Shown: positions 19,601 to 24,774 of the stretch, piece after piece
How the letters are laid out: every line of letters begins with the position of its first letter
How positions within the stretch are numbered: position 1 is the first letter of the stretch
From: RYN-431 sp036388295
GTDB lineage: Bacteria; Planctomycetota; Phycisphaerae; Tepidisphaerales; Tepidisphaeraceae
Direction of reading: 5' to 3'
Length of the DNA: 24,774 nt
Assembly (NCBI GenBank): GCA_036388295.1
Contig: DASVSC010000180.1
Span: 1-24,774, forward strand
Made by a program: the position numbers and the translations under genes
Notes under the pieces: generated by a model
The model's database searches: none
What the model was told of the DNA's origin: nothing
The model's input: only the letters and a program-made list of their open reading frames with translations

Positions 19601-20161
19601 CAGCAGCCAGGCGCTGTCGCGGCAACTGCCGGTGCATTTGGTGAGCGTTTCCTCGGGCGTCTGAATGCCCGGCTCCATGCGGATCGTGTAGCCGACCGTT
19701 TTGTGGACGAGGCCGTTCAGCTTGACCAGGTAATCGTTCGTCGGCATGTCCGGCCATTGGGCGGCCGCGATCAGTTCCTGCAGCTTCGGGCCGGCCGCCT
19801 GCGTTTCCAGGTACGGCGTCAGCTCGCGCTTGAGCGACGGGTCGTAATGGAACGGCGACCGCTCGGCGTACCCTTCCAGGAAAAAATCGAACGGGTTGAT
19901 GACCGTCATCTCCGCGACAAGGTCGATCTCGACGGAAAACTCGCGCGTCTTCTTCGGGAACACCAGCCGGGCCAGACGATTGCTGTACGGGTCCTGCTGC
20001 CAGTTCACGAAATGGCCGGCGGGCTTGACCTTCATCGAATACGACACGATCGGCGTCCGGCAGTGCGGCGCCGGGCGCAGGCGGACGGTGTGCGGGCTGA
20101 GCCACACGTCGCGGGAATAGCGGTAGCGCGTCAGGTGATGCAGGGCGACTCGGATAGCCAT
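16700..20161 (-). CDS. Large transglutaminase / DUF2126 protein
   Basis: The 1153-residue protein starts with a transglutaminase N-terminal domain (VALHHLTRYRYSRDVWLSPHTVRLRP) and a transglutaminase core with Cys180 (KCTGSCRDSAW), His229 (DLHAWTEVYLPGAGW) and Asp245 (GLDPTSG). From about residue 340 the DUF2126 region follows (DVRLTMGGEPTFVSIDDMEGPEWNTEALG..., TGTGGGNHIVVGG..., LSFLFSGQFVGPTSQAPRVDEAR). This is the usual full-length architecture of the family. The ATG at 20161 has no clear ribosome site; TATACT near 20210 may be its -10. It heads the leftward cluster with the ATP-grasp/alpha-E fusion and the second transglutaminase. The product of the pathway is unknown. Confidence 0.93.
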   Translation of the reverse strand: MAIRVALHHLTRYRYSRDVWLSPHTVRLRPAPHCRTPIVSYSMKVKPAGHFVNWQQDPYSNRLARLVFPKKTREFSVEIDLVAEMTVINPFDFFLEGYAERSPFHYDPSLKRELTPYLETQAAGPKLQELIAAAQWPDMPTNDYLVKLNGLVHKTVGYTIRMEPGIQTPEETLTKCTGSCRDSAWLLVMLMRHLGLAARFCSGYLIQLAPDVKSLDGPSGTEVDFTDLHAWTEVYLPGAGWVGLDPTSGLLTAEGHIPLACSADPTSAAPITGHYAFDNEDISRPEVDQPADIADGEMNFGGGGEQDEFEFHMGVTRVHEDPRVTKPYTDTQWQSIERLGRQVDMDLIGGDVRLTMGGEPTFVSIDDMEGPEWNTEALGPLKQKRGDELLRRLRDRFSLGGFLHHGQGKWYPGEALPRWAYGLYWRKDGQPVWRDPELIADENQPGNRATENDARHFANALARRLGVNPDHAIPGFEDAFYYLWKERRLPVNVDPFDSKLANKQDRERLAKVFEQGLDKVIGYALPLRRVHFTDGSADWESGRWFIRSERMYLIPGDSPIGYRLPLDSIPWVAKTDYPFEHPNDPWAERKPLPDYERLLRQRSVPGETPPRDPVGYREQTLGDETNENGRRRRTRIEVAPVGTEPGVGTSDPTIIRTALCTQARNGVLRVFLPPQRYLEDFLDLVAAVEDTAEELKLPVMVEGYPPPYDPRLNVIKVTPDPGVIEVNTQPVESWDDLVANMTALYDEARLTRLGTEKFMLDGRHTGTGGGNHIVVGGATPQDSPFLRRPDLLKSLVGYWHNHPSLSFLFSGQFVGPTSQAPRVDEARNDQVYELEIAFSQVPEIGNVPPWMVDRIFRNLLIDMTGNTHRAEFCIDKLYSPDSSTGRLGLLEMRAFEMPPHSRMSLTQHLLLRALIAHFWKTPYRQPLVRWRTEIHDRFMLPHFVEQDLADVVFDLNEAGYKFDTAWFAPHLEFRFPHYGTIEQRGITLDLRQAIEPWNVLGEEQRAGGTARYVDSSVERMQVKVRGMTDPRHVITCNGYRMPLHPTGTNGEFVSGVRYKAWAPPSALHPTVPIHSPLVFDVLDTWNNRSIGGCTYHVVHPGGRSYETFPVNAYEAEGRRISRFYTIGHTPGSAAVREPAKNKEFPFTLDLRHG

Positions 20162-20251
20162 GGCGTTGTCAGATCAGTCTTTGCGATTCGGTCGAGGCGG
20201 TTGGTCGGCCCAGTATATGACGTGCGGACGCCCCAGGCTAGATAAGGAATG

Positions 20252-20321
20252 GCCGCGGGTGTGAACCGGCGCGAATCGCTTTCGATCAGGCAAGCGGTTC
20301 GCGCGGGTTTACACCCGCGGC
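20252..20321. repeat. 29-bp inverted repeat between two genes
   Basis: The arms 20252-20280 (GCCGCGGGTGTGAACC...) and 20293-20321 (ending TACACCCGCGGC) match at 26 of 29 positions around a 12-base loop. It lies 8 bases from the stop of the DAHP synthase gene, so it may also act as its transcript end. It has the form of a dispersed palindromic repeat of the host. Confidence 0.85.
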
Positions 20322-20328
20322 TAAAACC

Positions 20329-21345
<1,017 letters not shown>

Positions 21346-21360
21346 GCTGCACCTCCGGCC

Positions 21361-21402
21361 AAAAAAAGAAGCCGGCCCCGGGACGGTCGTCCCGAGGCCG
21401 GC
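21361..21402 (-). terminator. Attenuator terminator just before the aroF ribosome site
   Basis: On the minus strand GCCGGCCTCGGGAC (21402-21389) pairs with GTCCCGGGGCCGGC (21384-21371), 14 pairs with one G-U, loop of 4, followed by TTCTTTTTTT. The T-tract ends two bases before GGCCGGAGGTG, the ribosome site region of aroF. A terminator here would stop the aroF transcript itself, so it must be conditional. Confidence 0.9.
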
Positions 21403-21431
21403 GGTGAAGTTCGTTTCGTCCGCGTACGCGC

Positions 21432-21503
21432 TCAGGGCAACAGGTTTCGGCCGGCAAAAAAGCCGGTCCGCCAATACCCGAAGCCGAAACGCGTCTGCGA
21501 CAT
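21432..21503 (-). CDS. Aromatic-rich leader peptide of aroF
   Basis: ATG 21503 opens a 23-codon frame ending with TGA at 21432. It begins MSQTRFGFGYWRTGFF and ends AGRNLLP. Six of 23 residues are aromatic (Phe6, Phe8, Tyr10, Trp11, Phe15, Phe16), covering all three end products of the pathway that aroF starts. The stop codon lies 30 bases before the attenuator stem, the right distance for ribosome-controlled attenuation. It lies in a different frame from aroF. A promoter ends seven bases before the ATG, so the peptide may be read from a leaderless transcript. Confidence 0.8.
   Translation of the reverse strand: MSQTRFGFGYWRTGFFAGRNLLP
21449..21467 (-). promoter_or_regulatory. Leader hairpin and antiterminator segment of the aroF attenuator
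   Basis: In the leader RNA CCGGC (21466-21462) can pair with GCCGG (21455-21451) around a T6 loop that encodes the Phe-Phe pair. GCCGGC (21455-21450) is self-complementary and can instead pair with the GCCGGC that starts the terminator stem. In addition CCC-T-GAG (21437-21431, over the leader stop codon) can pair with CTCGGG (21396-21391) of the terminator. These are the alternative pairings an attenuator needs. Confidence 0.6.
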
Positions 21504-21510
21504 GTCCGAA

Positions 21511-21538
21511 AGCCTACCCTGCCGCGACAATCTGTCAA
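21511..21538 (-). promoter_or_regulatory. Promoter of the aroF leader
   Basis: On the minus strand TTGACA (21538-21533) is a consensus -35 and TAGGCT (21516-21511) a fair -10, 16 bases apart. The expected start of transcription falls at or next to the A of the leader ATG (21503). Confidence 0.65.
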
Positions 21539-21562
21539 TTAAACCTTGCGAAATCGAAGCGA

Positions 21563-21734
21563 TTCACCACGGAGGCACGGAGACACGGAGGAAGAACAGA
21601 GGCAGAAGATGAGCCACCGATTTCACGGATGACATGGATCAGAAGTTGAAAACGCATTCGGCAATCGGTGTGATCTGCGAAGTCTGTGGCTCACTCTCTT
21701 TTCTTCCTCCGTGTCTCCGTGCCTCCGTGGTGAA
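21563..21734. repeat. 172-base palindromic element with perfect 34-bp ends (MITE-like)
   Basis: Bases 21563-21596 (starting TTCACCACGGAGGCACGGAG) are the exact reverse complement of 21701-21734. Inside, GAGCCACCGATTTCACGGAT near 21610 and the complement of CTGCGAAGTCTGTGGCTC near 21675-21692 extend the pairing imperfectly. No transposase is present. It lies between the divergent aroF leader promoter and the HAD gene. I recall similar words ending GTGGTGAA as frequent repeats in planctomycete genomes. Confidence 0.88.
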
Positions 21735-21773
21735 TCTGCCACCGACGATCAAGTTTCCGTCGCAACCCGCCGC

Positions 21774-21779
21774 TATAGT
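21774..21779 (+). promoter_or_regulatory. -10 box of the HAD hydrolase gene, leaderless start
   Basis: TATAGT lies exactly seven bases before ATG 21787. No Shine-Dalgarno sequence stands between them, so transcription would begin at the start codon. The -35 region is poor. Confidence 0.4.
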
Positions 21780-21786
21780 CGATGCT

Positions 21787-22395
21787 ATGCCCTTTCCCCG
21801 CGTTATTTTGTTCGACATGGACGGCACGCTGACCGAAGAACGGCTGCAATGGGACGATTTGCGCGAAAGCCTGGGCGTGCCTGAGGGACGGCCAATTCTT
21901 GAATCCCTGCTCGCCATGTCGGCCCCCGACCGGGCCAAGGCCGAGGAAATCCTGCACCGTCACGAATACGAAGCCGCCAGCCGTAGCGTGCTGAACCCCG
22001 GCTGCGTTGAACTGCTGCACTGGCTAGACGCCCATGGCATCGGCCGGGCGCTCATCACGCGCAATACGCGCCGCAGCGTACAAACCGTTTTCGATCGGTG
22101 TGGTCTACATTTCGACGTGAGCATCACCCGCGAAGACGGCGAGTTCAAACCCGACCCGGCCCCTCTGCGGCACGCGTGCCAGAAGCTGGGCGTGGCGACC
22201 GACGACGCCTGGATGATCGGCGACTGGAAGTACGACATCGAAGCGGCCAACAACGCGAACGTCCATGGCGTCTGGCTCAGCTTCGGCCGCGAGCGAACGT
22301 TTGATGCGGTGCCGGACCGCGTGGTGCACGACTTGGTGGAACTGTTCGATGTGCTGAAGTCATTGAAGGGCACGGGTCTTGGAACTGCCGTTTAG
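21787..22395 (+). CDS. HAD-superfamily hydrolase, phosphatase type
   Basis: The 202-residue protein has all HAD motifs: ILFDMDGTLT (nucleophile and acid Asp), ALITRNTRRS (motif II Thr), the Lys in GEFKPDPAPL (motif III) and MIGDWKYDIEAANNAN (motif IV). The insertion after motif I is a short helical cap, as in class IA enzymes such as phosphoglycolate phosphatase-like proteins. The substrate cannot be given. ATG 21787 was chosen because the family starts with PRVILFDMDGT; the open frame upstream runs through the palindromic repeat. It is 39 bases upstream of the LolA-like gene. Confidence 0.92.
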   Translation: MPFPRVILFDMDGTLTEERLQWDDLRESLGVPEGRPILESLLAMSAPDRAKAEEILHRHEYEAASRSVLNPGCVELLHWLDAHGIGRALITRNTRRSVQTVFDRCGLHFDVSITREDGEFKPDPAPLRHACQKLGVATDDAWMIGDWKYDIEAANNANVHGVWLSFGRERTFDAVPDRVVHDLVELFDVLKSLKGTGLGTAV

Positions 22396-22434
22396 ACCGC
22401 ATCCGTGCCGGTCGGCTGAACGAAAAGAGAACTT

Positions 22435-23160
22435 ATGCGAAACTTACCTGTAATCGTATTGGTCCTGTCGATAACCGCCGCCGCCCGGGCGTCGGTGGAT
22501 GAAGCCCTTGACGCCTTACACCAGAGCGGCGTGGACCTGAAATCGTTGGCCGCCGACGTGACGCTGCGTACGACCAGTGGCGACCTCGGCGACGACCGGA
22601 CCCGCGTCGGCACGTTCGTCATGCAGAAACTAGCCGACGGCAACACCCGCGTGCGGGCCTCGTTCACCAAAACGATTTCGGGCAATCGGACCACGCTCGA
22701 ACGCCGTGACTACGTCCTCAGCGGCACCGACCTGATCGACCGAGATTATTCGGCGTCACCCAAAAAACAGACAACCACTCAGGTGCGCAAGCCGGGCGAA
22801 AAAGTGGACCTGCTCAAGCTCGGCGAGGGGCCATTCCCGCTGCCGGTCGGGCAGTCGCGCCAGGACGTGCTGAAGGAGTTCGACGTCGAAGAGCAAAAGA
22901 CCGACGACCCGACGGCCTTGGCGCTGATCAAGTTGTCGCCGAAACCGAAAACGCCGCTGGCCGAGAAGTTCAAGTGGATAACCGTCCTGATCGACCGCAC
23001 CACGAAGCTGCCCAAAGTGGTCACCACGGCCGACCCGCAAGAGGTCGACGTGAACACGGCGACCTTGTCGAACCTGCGCGTCAACGGCGACGTGAAAGAC
23101 GCGGAGTTCGAACTGGAACGGATCAACCCGACGGATTGGAACCTGATCGACCAGCGTTGA
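22435..23160 (+). CDS. LolA-like periplasmic lipoprotein-carrier family protein
   Basis: The 241-residue protein has a signal peptide (MRNLPVIVLVLSITAAARAS, cleavage near Ala-Ser or Ser-Val). The mature part looks like the LolA half-barrel: VDEALDALHQSGVDLKSLAADVTLRT, GTFVMQKLADGNTRVRASF, later KFKWITVLIDRTTKLPKVV and ATLSNLRVNGDVKDAEFEL. LolA carries lipoproteins across the periplasm; many planctomycete relatives have no tested role. A purine-rich AAAAGAGA precedes ATG 22435. The end overlaps the converging membrane-protein gene by 38 bases. Confidence 0.82.
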   Translation: MRNLPVIVLVLSITAAARASVDEALDALHQSGVDLKSLAADVTLRTTSGDLGDDRTRVGTFVMQKLADGNTRVRASFTKTISGNRTTLERRDYVLSGTDLIDRDYSASPKKQTTTQVRKPGEKVDLLKLGEGPFPLPVGQSRQDVLKEFDVEEQKTDDPTALALIKLSPKPKTPLAEKFKWITVLIDRTTKLPKVVTTADPQEVDVNTATLSNLRVNGDVKDAEFELERINPTDWNLIDQR

Positions 23161-23470
23161 GTGACCCACGCGCCGCCTGCCGCTTCACCGCGTACAGCAT
23201 GGCGACTACGGCCAGGACACAGATGGCCTTCCAGGCGAACAGCCACCACGGCCACCACCAGGCGCCGGTGGTGCTTTCGACCCAGTCGGACACGCCGAAC
23301 GCGATGAATGTAATCAGGAAGGCCGGCGCGAAGCGCCGGGCCCCGCGGTCACGCGCGGCCTTGAACGCCAGCCCGCCGACGACGAACCAGACGACGCCTT
23401 CGATATAGTTGCCGTAGCGGAACGCGTCCGTGATCGGCACGTCGCTCCCGCTGCTTGCCAGTAGATCCAC
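23123..23470 (-). CDS. Small integral membrane protein
   Basis: The 115-residue protein has three hydrophobic segments at about residues 22-38 (NYIEGVVWFVVGGLAF), 47-60 (FAPAFLITFIAFGV) and 71-94 (WWWPWWLFAWKAICVLAVVAML), the last starting with a Trp-rich run. No signal peptidase site or family was recognised. It starts at GTG 23470, six bases after the stop of the methyltransferase gene on the same strand, so the two are likely co-transcribed. Its last 38 bases overlap the end of the LolA-like gene on the other strand. Confidence 0.7.
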   Translation of the reverse strand: MDLLASSGSDVPITDAFRYGNYIEGVVWFVVGGLAFKAARDRGARRFAPAFLITFIAFGVSDWVESTTGAWWWPWWLFAWKAICVLAVVAMLYAVKRQAARGSLNAGRSGSNPSG

Positions 23471-23476
23471 GAACGA

Positions 23477-24112
23477 TCAGGCCAGCGCCAGGGCGCTTTT
23501 CGTGTTCGTCGTCACGACCGTTTCCCACAGATCGACGCTGCGGAGTTTGTAGCGGTAATCGATTTCGATCTGTGTCTTCGCCACCAGGTCGGCCAAGGCC
23601 AGGTCGCTGCGCCAACCGATCTTCTGACAAATCGGGTTGGCCCATTTTTCCAGCATCGCGACGAAGCGATTCGTGCTCAGGAAATGGTTGAGGATGACGA
23701 TCTTCGCCCCCTCCTTGGCCACACGCTGCGCCTCACGCACCAGCAGTTCCGGCTGGCTGACGACGCTGATCACGTGGCTGATGAACAAATGGTCGAAGCT
23801 GCTGTCTTCGAACGGCAGTTCAAGGGCGTTGCCCTGAAAGACCGTGATGTTCTGGTAGTCGTCGTCGATGATTTTCTTACGGGCCTCGCGGAGCATGCCG
23901 GACGACAAATCGACGCCCATCACGCGGGCGTGCTTCGGGTAGAACGACATCGAGCCGCCGGTGCCGATGCCGACGTCCAGCACGGTTTCGCCGGGCTGAA
24001 TGTTCATGTGGGTGATCGCCCGGGCGATCCGCTTTTTCACCAGCTGGCCAAACGTGTAGTCGTACACCATCGACTGGACGTCGTATATTTTTCGCGTGCT
24101 GGCTTCTTGCAT
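23477..24112 (-). CDS. SAM-dependent methyltransferase, PmtA/UbiE-like
   Basis: The 211-residue class I methyltransferase has VLDVGIGTGGSMSFYPKHARVMGVDLSSGML (motif I and the acidic end of strand 2), ITVFQGNALELPFEDSSFDHLFISHVISVV (motifs II and post-II) and AKIVILNHFLS. The pattern of FGQLVKKRIARAI before motif I, with YP and GVDLS after it, is most like phospholipid N-methyltransferases (PmtA type), but UbiE-like quinone methylation cannot be excluded. The ATG at 24112 has no ribosome site, and TAGATT lies eight bases upstream, so the mRNA may be leaderless. It is divergent from the lipoprotein gene and coupled to the small membrane protein. Confidence 0.85.
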   Translation of the reverse strand: MQEASTRKIYDVQSMVYDYTFGQLVKKRIARAITHMNIQPGETVLDVGIGTGGSMSFYPKHARVMGVDLSSGMLREARKKIIDDDYQNITVFQGNALELPFEDSSFDHLFISHVISVVSQPELLVREAQRVAKEGAKIVILNHFLSTNRFVAMLEKWANPICQKIGWRSDLALADLVAKTQIEIDYRYKLRSVDLWETVVTTNTKSALALA

Positions 24113-24165
24113 GGCGAGTTAATCTAGCTTTCCCCGGGGACGGTTTCTAGTGTAATGGCGATTTC

Positions 24166-24774
24166 ATGCGCTTCACATCCGTACTGCTCGTCGCCCTGCT
24201 ATGCCTGAATAGCGGCTGTATCACCGCCGCACGAAAACTCGAACAGGCCTTGCGGCGGGACGCCGGGGACCCGGACCGCCCCGCCCGGCGCGAAGCCGTC
24301 GATTCTGACGATTTACCCGCACTGGCAGGCGGCGAAGTGCGTATCAACCCCGGCCACCCGCGGCTCTTCGTGGGACGAGAATGGCCCAAAGCCCGTGACG
24401 ACGTGGCGATCGATTGGCAGAAAAGGCTTCGCCAGCGCGCCGACGAAACCATCGACCAGCCGCCCATCGACTATTCCGCGACAAAATTGCTCACCCGCAG
24501 CCGCGAAGCGCTCAAGCGGCTCAGTCTGTACGGCGCGGTCTACCGTTTCACCGGCGACCGCACCTACGGCGACGCCGGCCGACGTGAACTGATGAACGTC
24601 TGCGGGTTCGACGACTGGCAGCCGGACAATTTTCTGTCCACCGCCGAGATGATGACGGCCGTCTCCATCGGCTACGACTGGCTGCACGACACGCTGTCCG
24701 CCCAACAGCGCAAGCAGGTAGTAAGCGCCATCATCCGCTTCGGCCTGCGGCCGGCGCAGGAGGCGTACGCGTCG
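24166..24774 (+). CDS. Heparinase II/III-like lipoprotein, N-terminal part only
   Basis: An open frame of 203 codons starts at ATG 24166 and runs off the right edge. It begins MRFTSVLLVALLCLNSGC, a lipoprotein signal with lipobox LNSGC (Cys18). Then INPGHPRLFVGREWPKARD, YRFTGDRTYGDAGRRELMN and TAVSIGYDWLHDTLSAQQRK follow, the alpha/alpha-toroid start of heparinase II/III and alginate-lyase-like enzymes that cleave acidic polysaccharides. The catalytic part lies beyond the window. TGTAAT nine bases before the ATG may be a -10 box. It shares a 53-base divergent promoter region with the methyltransferase gene. Confidence 0.82.
   Translation, partial: MRFTSVLLVALLCLNSGCITAARKLEQALRRDAGDPDRPARREAVDSDDLPALAGGEVRINPGHPRLFVGREWPKARDDVAIDWQKRLRQRADETIDQPPIDYSATKLLTRSREALKRLSLYGAVYRFTGDRTYGDAGRRELMNVCGFDDWQPDNFLSTAEMMTAVSIGYDWLHDTLSAQQRKQVVSAIIRFGLRPAQEAYAS

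Noticed and set aside
17756..20245. 829-codon plus-strand ORF
   Set aside because: It is the antisense shadow of the well-supported transglutaminase/DUF2126 gene; no domain and no ribosome site.

Overview
The window looks like part of a GC-rich Planctomycetota chromosome, perhaps class Phycisphaerae. This is inferred from the style of the tyrosine integrase (a GN in place of the usual box III residues), from long palindromic repeats between the backbone genes, and from the transglutaminase/ATP-grasp cluster. It is not a proven assignment. The window has two halves joined at a tRNA-Ile gene.

Left half (1 to about 12,377): an integrated mobile element, either a prophage early region or an integrative element. 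No virion or conjugation genes are visible. Its right end is a csrA - excisionase-like - tyrosine integrase operon running into the 3' end of tRNA-Ile(GAU). The left attachment site is not in the window. From left to right it holds: a cut-off small Zn-binding protein; a C5-cytosine DNA methyltransferase; a small winged-helix-like protein; an ASCH-domain protein; UmuC (Pol V type) with a UmuD that has lost its protease residues; an unknown gene; a divergent regulatory region; a RecT/Bet annealing protein; a tight leftward five-gene operon (HTH regulator, Zn-ribbon membrane protein, 38-residue peptide, HEPN-like protein, DnaJ-type zinc finger); and a rightward run of small genes (ribbon-helix-helix and unknowns) separated by strongly folded non-coding stretches. 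The largest stretch leads into csrA and contains a tRNA-like fold without a D arm.

Right half (12,377 to the end): chromosomal backbone. It carries a divergent IspD-like protein; a leftward cluster of an 1153-residue transglutaminase/DUF2126 protein, an ATP-grasp/alpha-E fusion and a stand-alone transglutaminase; DAHP synthase (aroF type); a HAD hydrolase; a LolA-like periplasmic protein; a small membrane protein; a SAM methyltransferase; and the start of a heparinase II/III-like lipoprotein that runs off the window.

The two most interesting observations are these. First, a complete attenuator in front of DAHP synthase: promoter, a 23-codon leader peptide rich in Phe, Tyr and Trp, and an intrinsic terminator just before the ribosome binding site. 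Second, the HEPN operon of the mobile element, in which a 38-residue peptide repeats the C-terminal tail of the operon's HTH regulator. Both were read by eye, with no folding or database search.
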